From Nonomuraea dietziae (GTDB taxonomy: Bacteria > Actinomycetota > Actinomycetes > Streptosporangiales > Streptosporangiaceae): a stretch of 64,000 nucleotides of DNA. Under the pieces are notes generated by a model. The model had not been told where the DNA came from, searched no databases, and saw only the letters and a list, made by a program, of their open reading frames with translations. The position numbers and the translations under genes are program-made. Positions 43,304-51,345 of this stretch are shown here, one piece after another. The stretch spans positions 8,680,001-8,744,000 of the forward strand of contig NZ_JACIBV010000001.1 in the NCBI RefSeq assembly GCF_014195505.1. The letters are read 5' to 3'. How positions within the stretch are numbered: the first letter of the stretch is position 1; the number at the start of each line of letters is the position of its first letter.

Positions 43304-44272
43304 ATGGCCAGGATCCGCGTGGTCGTCCCCGTGCTGGACGAGTGCCCGCTGTTCGAGCTCGCCGTCCCCTGTGAGGTCTTCGGCAGGGACCGCCGCGACC
43401 TGACCCCCGACTGGTACGACCTCGCGCTCTGCCAGAGCGCCGACCAGGAGCAGAAGTCGCTCAACGGGCTGTCGTTGCGCGCGCCCCACGGGCTGGAGGC
43501 GATGCGCTCGGCCGACCTCGTCGTGGTGCCCGCATGCGCGGACGCCTCCTACCGCCCGCCCGAGGCGCTGCTGAGCGCGCTGGTCGAGGCGTACGAGAGA
43601 GGCGCGCGGATCGCCGCCGTGTGCTCGGGCGCCTTCATCCTGGCCGCCGCCGGCCTGCTCGACGGCCGTGAAGCCGCCACGCACTGGATGCACGCCGACG
43701 AACTGCGGCGGCGCTACCCGAGGGTCGAGGTCAATCCGCGTGCCCTGTTCGTCGACGAGGGCGACGTCCTCACCAGCGCGGGCACCGCGGCGGGCATCGA
43801 CCTGTGCCTGCACATCGTCCGCCGTGACTTCGGCGCGGCCGTGGCGGCGGAGGTCGGCCGCAGGATGGTCGTCGCGCCGCAGCGGGAGGGCGACCAGGCG
43901 CAGTACGTGTCGCCCGGCCTGCCGGTCCCGGCCCAGGACAGAGGGCTCGGCCCGGTGCTGGGGTGGGCGATCGAGCGGCTGCACGAGCCCGTCACCATCC
44001 CGCAGCTGGCCGAGCAGGCCAGGATGAGCACCAGGACCTTCACCCGCCGCTTCCGCCATGAGACGGGCCTGACCCCCATCGGGTGGCTCACACGGCAGCG
44101 CCTGGACAGGGCGCGCGAGCTCCTGGAGACCACGCGCCTGCCGGTCGACGCCGTGGCCGAGCGCTCGGGCTTCAGCACGGGCAACGGCCTGCGCCAGCAC
44201 TTCACGAAGGTGCTCGGCACCACGCCCTCCGCCTACCGCCGCGCCTTCCGGAGTGTCGGCGACACGGAGTGA
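43304..44272 (+). CDS. GlxA-family transcriptional regulator (DJ-1/PfpI plus AraC HTH)
   Basis: The 322-residue protein fuses a DJ-1/PfpI-like glutamine-amidotransferase domain (residues 1-175, with a cysteine in VCSGAFILAAAGLLDG near residue 107 at the nucleophile elbow) to a C-terminal AraC helix-turn-helix pair (ITIPQLAEQARMSTRTFTRRF and LPVDAVAERSGFSTGNGLRQHF). GlxA-type regulators sense small amine or amide metabolites. This one probably controls the divergent decarboxylase. Confidence 0.92.
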   Translation: MARIRVVVPVLDECPLFELAVPCEVFGRDRRDLTPDWYDLALCQSADQEQKSLNGLSLRAPHGLEAMRSADLVVVPACADASYRPPEALLSALVEAYERGARIAAVCSGAFILAAAGLLDGREAATHWMHADELRRRYPRVEVNPRALFVDEGDVLTSAGTAAGIDLCLHIVRRDFGAAVAAEVGRRMVVAPQREGDQAQYVSPGLPVPAQDRGLGPVLGWAIERLHEPVTIPQLAEQARMSTRTFTRRFRHETGLTPIGWLTRQRLDRARELLETTRLPVDAVAERSGFSTGNGLRQHFTKVLGTTPSAYRRAFRSVGDTE

Positions 44273-44367
44273 GGAGACCTTCGGGGGGGCGGCCTGCAGT
44301 GAGCCACTTCACATCGTGGCCGGGGAATACCCCCTCGCACGAGGTCGTTGGCCTCGGTGTGAACGAG

Positions 44368-44409
44368 ATGCGAATGCGCATGTGTACGGGCTGTCAGGCC
44401 CGCCGGTAG
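44368..44409 (+). CDS. Possible Met/Cys-rich leader peptide
   Basis: An ATG ORF encodes the 13-mer MRMRMCTGCQARR, with three Met and two Cys residues, 150 bases upstream of the methionine importer. Cys-rich short ORFs that sense cysteinyl-tRNA precede sulfur genes in mycobacteria. An analogous role is conceivable. The upstream frame is also open, so this could be chance. Confidence 0.35.
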   Translation: MRMRMCTGCQARR

Positions 44410-44445
44410 CGCACCCTTCCCGCCCTCTCGTTCAAAGGCACTCCG

Positions 44446-44511
44446 ATGATCCGACCCAGCTTCGTGCTGCGCCGCCTGAGTCACCTGCCGTTTCATCCAG
44501 GCACCCGCTGA
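44446..44511 (+). CDS. Possible 21-residue leader peptide upstream of metNIQ
   Basis: An ATG 8 nt after AAAGG starts a 21-codon ORF (MIRPSFVLRRLSHLPFHPGT plus a final Arg). It ends 50 bases before metN. Its VLRRLSHL core recalls, from memory, the RRHVDL core of annotated putative leader peptides before sulfur-transport genes in Streptomyces, but it lacks their terminal cysteine. Confidence 0.35.
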   Translation: MIRPSFVLRRLSHLPFHPGTR

Positions 44512-44561
44512 CGCTTCCCCCGCGTTGACTGTCCATTACCGACTCCGTTGTGGGGAATTTC

Positions 44562-45512
44562 GTGATTCAGGCTTCTGGCCTGCGCAAGTCGTACGGGAGC
44601 ACCGTCGCGCTGGACGGTGTCGACCTGGACGTGCGTCAGGGTGAGATCTTCGGCGTGCTCGGGCAGAGCGGCGCCGGCAAGAGCACGCTGCTGCGCTGCG
44701 TCAACCTTCTGGAGCGCCCCGACCAGGGCACCGTGACGGTGGCGGGCCAGGAGATGACCGCGCTCGGCGAGCGGGAGCTGCGCGCCGCCAGGCAGCGGAT
44801 CGGCATGATCCACCAGCACTTCGCCCTGCTGTCGTCGCGCACGGTCGCGGGCAACGTGGCCTTCCCCCTCGAAGTCATGGGCGTGGCCAGGAGCGAGCGC
44901 GCGGCCAGGGTGGCCGAGCTTCTCGACCTGGTCGGCATCGCCGACAAGGCCGACGCCCACCCCGGGCAGCTGTCAGGCGGCCAGAAGCAGCGGGTCGGCA
45001 TCGCCAGGGCGCTGGCGGGCAACCCCTCGGTGCTGCTCGCCGACGAGGCCACCTCGGCGCTCGACCCCGGTACGACCGCCTCGATCCTCGCCCTGCTCAA
45101 GCGGCTCAACACCGAGCTCGGGCTGACCATCCTGCTGATCACGCACGAGATGAACGTCGTCAAGAGCGTGTGCGACTCGGTGGCCATCATGACCGGAGGG
45201 CGCATCGAGGAGTCGGGCCCGATCAGGCAGCTCCTGACGACGCCCGGCTCGCGCCTGGCGGCCGAGCTGTTCCCCCTTCCGGCACCGGCCAGGGGCGACG
45301 TCACGATCACCTTCACCGGCGCGGCGGAGGAGCCGGTCATCTCCCAGCTCGTGCGGAAGTTCGACGTGGACGTCAACATCCTCGGCGGCGCGCTGGAGGA
45401 GGTGGCCGGCGGCTCGGTCGGCCGCCTGCGGGTCTCGCTGGACGGCGCCGAGTCCGCGACAGCCCTCACCTACCTGCGCGAGCGCGGCCTGATCGTGGAG
45501 GTGGCGGCATGA
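44562..45512 (+). CDS. metN: Methionine ABC importer ATPase MetN
   Basis: The 316-residue ATPase has Walker A GQSGAGKS at 34-41, Q-loop IHQHFALLSS, signature LSGGQKQRVGIARAL, Walker B VLLADEATSALD and H-loop ITHEM. The C-terminal NIL domain (residues about 240-310, VISQLVRKFDVDVNILGG) is the regulatory module that binds methionine and inhibits transport. A GTG is chosen after GGGGA; the GTG 12 bases upstream is an alternative. It is coupled to metI by a 4-bp overlap. Confidence 0.93.
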   Translation: MIQASGLRKSYGSTVALDGVDLDVRQGEIFGVLGQSGAGKSTLLRCVNLLERPDQGTVTVAGQEMTALGERELRAARQRIGMIHQHFALLSSRTVAGNVAFPLEVMGVARSERAARVAELLDLVGIADKADAHPGQLSGGQKQRVGIARALAGNPSVLLADEATSALDPGTTASILALLKRLNTELGLTILLITHEMNVVKSVCDSVAIMTGGRIEESGPIRQLLTTPGSRLAAELFPLPAPARGDVTITFTGAAEEPVISQLVRKFDVDVNILGGALEEVAGGSVGRLRVSLDGAESATALTYLRERGLIVEVAA

Positions 45513-46165
45513 CCTGGCAGGAGATGGTCCCGCTGCTGGGACAGGCGACGTGGGAGACGGTCCTGATGGTCGTCTGGTCCACGCTGTTCACCGTCCTGTT
45601 CGGGCTGCCGCTGGGCGTCGCGCTGGTCGGCACCTCGCGTGACGGCCTGTTCCCCTCGCGGGCGGCCAACCAGCTGCTCAGCCTCATCGTCAACATCGGC
45701 AGGTCGCTGCCGTTCATCATCCTGATGATCGCGGTGATCCCCTTCACCCGCCTGCTCGTGGGCACCACGATCGGGCTCTACGCCGCCATCGTGCCACTGA
45801 CCATCGGCGCGGTGCCGTTCTTCGCCAGGCTGGTGGAGATCGCGCTGCGCGGGGTCAGCCCCGACGTGGTCCAGGCCGCGCACGCCATGGGCGTCAGCCG
45901 GCTGTCCATCGTGACCAAGGTGCTGCTGCCCGAGGCCAGGGCGGCGCTGGTCGCGGGGGTCACCGTCACCGTCATCACGCTGGTCTCGTACTCCGCCATG
46001 GCAGGGGTGATCGGCGCGGGCGGCCTGGGCGACCTGGCCATCCGCTACGGCTACCAGCGGTTCGAGACGCCGCTCATGATCGCGACCTGCGTGGTCATCA
46101 TCATCCTCGTCCAACTGGCGCAGACCCTCGGCGACGCCTTCGCCGACCGTCTGGCCAAGCGATAA
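45509..46165 (+). CDS. metI: Methionine ABC importer permease MetI
   Basis: The 218-residue permease has five predicted spans and the MetI pattern: QATWETVLMVVWSTLFTVLFGLPLG at the N terminus, NIGRSLPFIILMIAVIPFTR, and the coupling EAA loop VQAAHAMGVSRLSIVTKVLLPEA near residues 119-141. The ATG overlaps the metN stop codon (ATGA). It pairs as a homodimer with MetN. Confidence 0.95.
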   Translation: MTWQEMVPLLGQATWETVLMVVWSTLFTVLFGLPLGVALVGTSRDGLFPSRAANQLLSLIVNIGRSLPFIILMIAVIPFTRLLVGTTIGLYAAIVPLTIGAVPFFARLVEIALRGVSPDVVQAAHAMGVSRLSIVTKVLLPEARAALVAGVTVTVITLVSYSAMAGVIGAGGLGDLAIRYGYQRFETPLMIATCVVIIILVQLAQTLGDAFADRLAKR

Positions 46166-46178
46166 CTGGAGAATCACT

Positions 46179-46985
46179 GTGCGTACGTTGTTTGGTGCTG
46201 TCATCGCAGCCTTCCTAGCGCTTGTTCTGACGGCCTGCGGATCGTCCTCGGCGGGTACGGCCGACGACACGCTCAAGGTGGGCGCCACCCCGACCCCCCA
46301 TGGCGAGATCCTGAAGTACATCTCGGACAACCTGGCCGCCAAGGAGGGACTGAAGCTGGAGATCGTCGAGTTCAGCGACTACGTGCCGCTGAACCCGCAG
46401 CTCCAGGAGGGCCAGCTGGACGCCAACTACTTCCAGCACCAGCCCTACCTCGGTGACTACAACAAGGAGAAGGGCGCCAAGCTCACCTGGGTGGAGAGCG
46501 TGCACCTGGAGCCGCTGGGCCTCTACTCCAGCAAGGTGAAGGACGTCGCCTCGATCGCCTCCGGCGCCAGCGTGGCCGTGCCCAACGACGCCACCAACCT
46601 CGGCCGCGCGCTGAAGCTGCTGGCCGACAACGGCGTGATCACCCTCAAGGAGGGCGTCGGCACCGCCGCCACCGAGCGTGACGTCACCGCCAACCCGAAG
46701 AACATCGCCTTCAAGCCGCTCGACGCCGCCCAGCTGCCCCGCTCGCTCGAGGACGTGGACGCCGCCGTCATCAACGGCAACTACGCGCTGGAGGCCAAGC
46801 TCAACCCGGCCACCGACGCGCTCGTGGTCGAGAAGGCCGAGGGCAACCCGTACGCCAACGGCCTGGTCGTCCAGGACGGCAAGCAGAACGACCCGCTGGT
46901 GCAGAAGCTGGCCAAGCTGCTCAAGTCCCCGGAGGTCAAGAAGTACATTGAGGACACCTATAAGGGTGCCGTCATCCCAGCCTGA
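46179..46985 (+). CDS. metQ: Methionine-binding lipoprotein MetQ
   Basis: The 268-residue protein has a lipoprotein signal (MRTLFGAVIAAFLALVLTAC) with lipobox L-T-A-C20. The NlpA/MetQ fold follows: LKVGATPTPHGEILKYI, the DYVPLNPQL segment, DANYFQHQPYL, and KDVASIASGASVAVPNDATN. It captures methionine outside the membrane for MetNI. The GTG start follows GGAG at 7 nt, 13 bases after metI. Confidence 0.95.
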   Translation: MRTLFGAVIAAFLALVLTACGSSSAGTADDTLKVGATPTPHGEILKYISDNLAAKEGLKLEIVEFSDYVPLNPQLQEGQLDANYFQHQPYLGDYNKEKGAKLTWVESVHLEPLGLYSSKVKDVASIASGASVAVPNDATNLGRALKLLADNGVITLKEGVGTAATERDVTANPKNIAFKPLDAAQLPRSLEDVDAAVINGNYALEAKLNPATDALVVEKAEGNPYANGLVVQDGKQNDPLVQKLAKLLKSPEVKKYIEDTYKGAVIPA

Positions 46986-47127
46986 ATTTTTCCTGTGAAA
47001 GATCGGGAATATCCACTTATCTGATATTTAGGGCCCGGCCAGGCGTTTCAAGTGGATTGTAAGCATTCGGCAATCGCCCAGGCGTAGGAAGAGCGTGACA
47101 GAAACTCTCTTCCCGAGGAGAACCCGA

Positions 47128-47701
47128 ATGCGATTCGTTTCACGAATCCTGACCGGCGCCGCCATCGCCACAGCAGTGGCTGTCGGCGCCCCGGTGGCCG
47201 CCAGTGCCGCGACCACCGGCGCGGCGACCACCGGCACGTCCTGGGGCGCGTACCACTCCAGCGACCACAAGGCGCAGGCCCTCCGGTCAGGTCGACGTGG
47301 CCAAGAAGTCCTACAAGACCTGGCACTGGGAGACCTTCTACAAGAAGGTCCAGGTGTGCTGGAAGGACAAGCACGGCAACAAGCACTGCGTCTGGAAGAA
47401 GAAGCCCTACAAGAAGAAGGTCTGGACCTGGAAGCACGACTTCTTCTTCACGGTCGACAGCACCCTCACCAACCACAAGTGGTGGGGCAAGAAGAAGTAC
47501 GTCTGCGCCTGGGAGACCTTCAAGGTCATCAACCACGACGGCTCCGCCTACCTCAAGAGCTTCAAGAACTGCGGTAAGGGCGACGCCGACTACTCCTTCT
47601 CCGGCAAGAACGCCAAGCACATCTACGTCGATGTGAGCCGGGGCAGCTACAACGGCCCGAAGGGCTTCCACTCCGGTTGGAAGGCCGTGTACCACGCCTG
47701 A
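47128..47701 (+). CDS. Secreted Lys/Trp-rich protein with four cysteines (frameshifted here)
   Basis: Conceptually 190 residues once one C is removed from the CCC run at 47279-47281. A clear Sec signal (MRFVSRILTGAAIATAVAVG...ASA) follows GAGGAG at 7 nt. The mature part is extraordinarily rich in Lys, Trp, Tyr and His, for example SYKTWHWETFYKKVQVCWKD, KKPYKKKVWTWKHDFFF and HKWWGKKKYVCAWETF, with four Cys that could form two disulfides. I do not recognise a family. A strongly basic secreted protein could be antimicrobial, wall-binding or structural. A terminator follows, so it is probably monocistronic. Confidence 0.7.
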
Positions 47702-47716
47702 CAACTCGCCATAAAG

Positions 47717-47749
47717 GGCCGTGATCTCCTTGAGAGATCACGGCCTTTT
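47717..47749 (+). terminator. Rho-independent terminator after the Lys/Trp-rich protein gene
   Basis: GGCCGTGATCTC pairs perfectly with GAGATCACGGCC across a CTTGA loop and is followed by TTTT. This is one of the most classical intrinsic terminators in the window and implies strong expression of the gene before it. Confidence 0.93.
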
Positions 47750-47791
47750 GCTGGGATTGCCGGGGGGCCCCCGGCGGGCAGCTGTCAGGAT

Positions 47792-48859
47792 ATGCAACTT
47801 GTGATCGCTGTATTGCTGGCGATTTATGGGCACGGTGTGCCGGGAGAGGCGCAGGCCGCCTATCGCAGGGAGGCGATCGGCGCCTTCAGCCCCTTCGCCA
47901 GGTCGGGCGCGTGGGAGATCTCGCGGTGGACGGGGCCCCAGCGGGAGATCGGCTTCGCGGCGGACGAGCTGGTGCCCTCCTGGACCGCCGACACCCCTGA
48001 GGGGAGCTGGCTGCGGGTCGAGGTCAGGGTGCCGGGCTCGGGCTGGTACGTCATGGGCAGATGGGCATACGGCGAGAGCGGCATCAGGCGCACCACGGTG
48101 AAGGGTCAGGCCGACGCGACGGGCACGGTCGCGGCCGACGTGCTCAGGCTCAGCGGGCCGGTCACCTCCTATCAGCTGAGGGCCACCCTTCTGCGCAGGC
48201 CGGGCTCCGCCGTACGGCCGGTTCTGCGCAGCCTGGGCGCGGTGGCCTCGGCGCGCGGGGTCCCCGCCAAGGGGAGCGCGGGGGCGGCGTGGGGACGCGA
48301 GCTCGGGGTGCCGCGCAAGTCGCAACTCGCGCACGCGGACCACGGAGGGCGCGCCTGGTGCAGCCCCACCTCCACGGCCATGGTGGTCGGCTACTGGGGC
48401 AGGGGCCCGCGCCCCGCGGAGATCGCCTGGGTGCGCAGGAGCGACCCCGATCCCGCCGTCGACCACGCCGCCAGGCACACCTCCGACAGGGCGTACGGCG
48501 GCAGCGGCAACTGGGCGTTCAACACCGCCTACGCGGGCGCGTTCGGGCTCGAGGCCTTCGTGACCAGGTTCCCCTCTCTGGCCGCGGCCGAGCCGCTGAT
48601 CGCGTCGGGCGTCCCCTTCGTGGCCTCGCTCTCGTTCACCGCCGAGGAGCTGGGGCGCGACAGCGATGGTCACCTGGTCGTGGTGACCGGCTTCACCGCC
48701 GAGGGCGACGTGATCGCCAACGACCCCGCCGCGCGCGGCGTGCGGGTGGTCCTGCCCCGCGACGCCTTCGAGCGGGCCTGGGTACGCTCCAGCTCGGGCA
48801 CCGCCTACGTGATCCACCCGCAGGGCAGGGGCCTTCCTGCCGGCGTGGTAACCGAATAG
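47792..48859 (+). CDS. Secreted C39-like papain-fold cysteine protease
   Basis: The 355-residue protein has a short signal-like N terminus (MQLVIAVLLAIYGHGVPGEAQA), a strand-rich domain (residues 25-160), and a C39-type peptidase domain. Catalytic Cys190 lies in GRAWCSPTSTAMVVGYWG, His294 in DGHLVVVTGF and Asp311 in VIANDPAA. Peptidase_C39_2 proteins are secreted or surface proteases with unknown substrates. Its stop codon is embedded in the likely -10 box of the next gene. Confidence 0.87.
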   Translation: MQLVIAVLLAIYGHGVPGEAQAAYRREAIGAFSPFARSGAWEISRWTGPQREIGFAADELVPSWTADTPEGSWLRVEVRVPGSGWYVMGRWAYGESGIRRTTVKGQADATGTVAADVLRLSGPVTSYQLRATLLRRPGSAVRPVLRSLGAVASARGVPAKGSAGAAWGRELGVPRKSQLAHADHGGRAWCSPTSTAMVVGYWGRGPRPAEIAWVRRSDPDPAVDHAARHTSDRAYGGSGNWAFNTAYAGAFGLEAFVTRFPSLAAAEPLIASGVPFVASLSFTAEELGRDSDGHLVVVTGFTAEGDVIANDPAARGVRVVLPRDAFERAWVRSSSGTAYVIHPQGRGLPAGVVTE

Positions 48860-48862
48860 TGT
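48857..48862 (+). promoter_or_regulatory. Putative -10 box TAGTGT of a leaderless transcript
   Basis: TAGTGT contains the stop codon of the protease gene and ends 7 nt before the ATG of the acyl-CoA synthetase gene. No ribosome-binding site lies between. Confidence 0.45.
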
Positions 48863-48869
48863 TCTGGTC

Positions 48870-50391
48870 ATGCATCCGGGAGCCATCGCAGCAGTCACCC
48901 CCGACAAGCCCGCTGTGATCATGGCGGGCTCCGGGCAGGTCGTCACCTACCGCGAACTGGAGGAGGAGTCGAACAGGCTCGCGCACCTCTTCCGCTCGGC
49001 CGGGCTCAAACCGGGCGACCATATCGCTTTCATGCTGGAGAACCACCCGCTCTTCCTGGTCATCGCCTGGGCCGCGCAGCGCTCGGGGCTCTACTACACC
49101 GCGATCAGCTCGCGCCTGCGGAGCGAGGAGCTGAACTACATCGTCGAGAACTGCGAGGCCAGGATCTTCATCTCCTCGGCCGGGCTGGCCGAGGTGGCCA
49201 CCACCGTCTCCGCGCCGGGCGTGGAGCGCCGCCTGATGCTCGACGGCGTGGCCGAGGGCTTCGAGTCCTACGAGAAGGCGGTCGAGGGGCTGCCCGCGAC
49301 GCCGATCGAGGACGAGTGCCAGGGCTCGGACATGCTCTACTCCTCGGGGACCACGGGACGGCCCAAGGGCGTCAAACCGACCCTCTCCCAGGCGCCCCTC
49401 GACACCCCCGGGCCGCTGCTGCAGCTCATCCAGTTCCTCTTCGCGCCGTCGGACGACAGCGTCTACCTCTCGCCCGCGCCGCTCTACCACGCCGCGCCGC
49501 TGCGCTACTGCCTGCAGTTCCAGCGGCTCGGGGCGACGGTGGTGGTGATGGAGCGCTTCGATGCCGCCGAGTACCTCGCGCTGGTCGAGCGGTACAGGGT
49601 GACGCACTCGCAGCTGGTGCCGACCATGTTCATCAAGATGCTCAAGCTGCCCTCCAGGAACGACTACGACCTGTCGTCCCTGAAGTGCGCGATCCACGCC
49701 GCCGCTCCGTGCCCCGTCCCCGTCAAGGAGCAGATGCTCGACTGGTGGGGGCCGATCATCCACGAGTACTACGCGGGAACCGAGGGCAACGGCTTCCTCT
49801 ACGCGGGCCCCCGCCGACTGGCTGGCCCACAAGGGCACGGTCGGCCGCCCCCTTCTGGGTGTGGTGCACATCCTGGACGAGGAGGGCGACGAGCTGCCGC
49901 CAGGCGAGCGCGGCACGGTTTACTTCTCCGACGGCCCGCGCTTCGAGTACCACGGCGACCCCGACAAGACCCGCTCCGCGCAGGACCCGCGGGGCAGGGG
50001 CTGGACCACGCTCGGCGACATCGGCTACCTCGACGAGGACGGCTTCCTCTACCTGACCGACCGCCGCTCCTACATGATCATCTCAGGCGGGGTGAACATC
50101 TACCCCCAGGAGGCGGAGAACGTGCTGTCCGTTCACCCGAAGGTGGCCGACGTGGCCGTCTTCGGCGTACCCGACGAGGAGATGGGTGAGCAGGTCAAGG
50201 CCGTCGTCCAGCCCGCCGACCCCGCCGAGGCGGGACCCGCGCTGGAGGCCGAGCTGATCGAGTACTGCAGGGAGCGCCTGGCCGCTTACAAGTGCCCGAA
50301 GAGCGTCGACTTCCGCGACGAGCTGCCCCGCCACCCGACGGGCAAGCTCTACAAGCGCCTGCTGCGCGAGGAGTACCTCGACAAGCGCTGA
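48870..50391 (+). CDS. Acyl-CoA synthetase / AMP-binding enzyme (frameshifted here)
   Basis: Conceptually 506 residues once one C is removed from the CCCCC run at 49808-49812. The first frame carries the ANL-superfamily core: the P-loop YSSGTTGRPKG near residue 155, PLYHAAPLRYCLQF, and the A5-like YYAGTEGNGF. The second frame continues with ADWLAHKGTVGRPLLGVVHI, the hinge motif TLGDIGYLDEDGFLYLTDRR, GGVNIYPQEAENVL and the catalytic lysine in HPTGKLYKR. It activates a carboxylic acid as acyl-AMP and then acyl-CoA, and the fatty-acid range cannot be predicted. Both halves are intact, so an indel error is likely. Confidence 0.88.
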
Positions 50392-50487
50392 GCCGTCCAT
50401 GCCGAACCCGCATGTAACAGCGGTGACGCCAACAACGGGAGCCTCAGGAACGTCACAACCGGTGTTCTCACCGACACGGAGGCTCCC

Positions 50488-51141
50488 ATGGCGCACCCTT
50501 CTTCCGACCCGAGCCGGCACACCCAGCCCGGGCACACGCACCCGCAGTACGGCGGCCCGCCCCGCCGCAAGAGCAACGCGCCGCTGATCCTCATCGTCAT
50601 CGCCTCCGTCCTGCTCCTCGTCGGCGGCGGCTGTGCAGCCCTCATCGCCGTGGCCGCCGGCAGCGGCGAGCCCGGCACGACGGCCGCCGTCGAAACGGGG
50701 AAGGCGGGCGGAGGCAGGGCCGAGAGGTCGAAGCGGCCCGCCGAGCCGAAGGCGGCCGGGATCGGCGCGGCCGTGCGCGACGGCAAGTTCACGTTCACGG
50801 TCACCGAGCTGGAACGACGCGAGCGGATCGGCAGCGACGTGATCGGCGCCGATGCTCAGGGCGTGTTCCTCCTCGTCCACGTCAAGGTCGAGAACATCGG
50901 CGACGAGGCGCAGACGTTCATGGCCGCGGCCCAGAGGCTCCACGCGGGAGGCAAGCAGTACGAGGCCGATTCCGGCGCCTCCATCTACCTGGACGACGCC
51001 AAGTCGCTCTACGAGACGATCAACCCCGGCAACGTGGTGAAGGGCGTCGTCCTCTTCGACGTCCCCAAGACGCTGAAGCCGGAGACGATCGAACTCCACG
51101 ACTCCCTCTTCTCGGGCGGCGTCCGGGTGTCGCTGTCATGA
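50488..51141 (+). CDS. Membrane-anchored DUF4352-type protein
   Basis: The 217-residue protein has a cytosolic His/Pro-rich start (MAHPSSDPSRHTQPGHTHPQ), one membrane span (LILIVIASVLLLVGGGCAALIAV, residues 33-55), a low-complexity linker, and a C-terminal immunoglobulin-like DUF4352 domain with GKFTFTVTELE and FLLVHVKVENIGDEAQTF. Such domains sit outside the membrane and are of unknown function, perhaps telokin-like. CGGAGG precedes the ATG by 5 nt. Confidence 0.83.
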   Translation: MAHPSSDPSRHTQPGHTHPQYGGPPRRKSNAPLILIVIASVLLLVGGGCAALIAVAAGSGEPGTTAAVETGKAGGGRAERSKRPAEPKAAGIGAAVRDGKFTFTVTELERRERIGSDVIGADAQGVFLLVHVKVENIGDEAQTFMAAAQRLHAGGKQYEADSGASIYLDDAKSLYETINPGNVVKGVVLFDVPKTLKPETIELHDSLFSGGVRVSLS

Positions 51142-51286
51142 CCGGCTGGGGACCGCCCCTCGCTGGATGAGTTTTCTCTGCGAGATTCGGGGCGCCACCC
51201 CCCGCTCGACCTGCGGTGATAAGCGCGGCGTCAGGGCGTGCCGGGACTGCGGATCACCGGCTTAACCGGCGTTTACAGCTGGGTTG

Positions 51287-51299
51287 ACACCCTGGGTGT
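51287..51299. promoter_or_regulatory. Palindrome ACACCC-T-GGGTGT upstream of htrA-like gene
   Basis: Six-base perfect arms around one base lie 46 bases before the protease start, next to TTGACA. The position fits an operator in the promoter of the HtrA-like gene. The regulator is unknown. Confidence 0.4.
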
Positions 51300-51345
51300 A
51301 CGGCACGCCACGGTGGCGGGCCTCAGTGGCCTCTTGGGGATGGAA

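Larger units (their letters stand above)
44273..44561 (+). promoter_or_regulatory. Leader region upstream of metNIQ
   Basis: This 289-base region holds two short ORFs described separately, a possible -35 box TTGACT near 44524, and the ribosome-binding site of metN. I do not recognise the conserved core of a SAM-I, SAM-II or SAM-IV riboswitch. It could be a translated attenuator. Confidence 0.4.

Noticed and set aside
44273..44561. SAM riboswitch upstream of metNIQ
   Set aside because: I could not find the conserved core sequences or pairings of the SAM-I, SAM-II or SAM-IV classes. A covariance-model search would be decisive.
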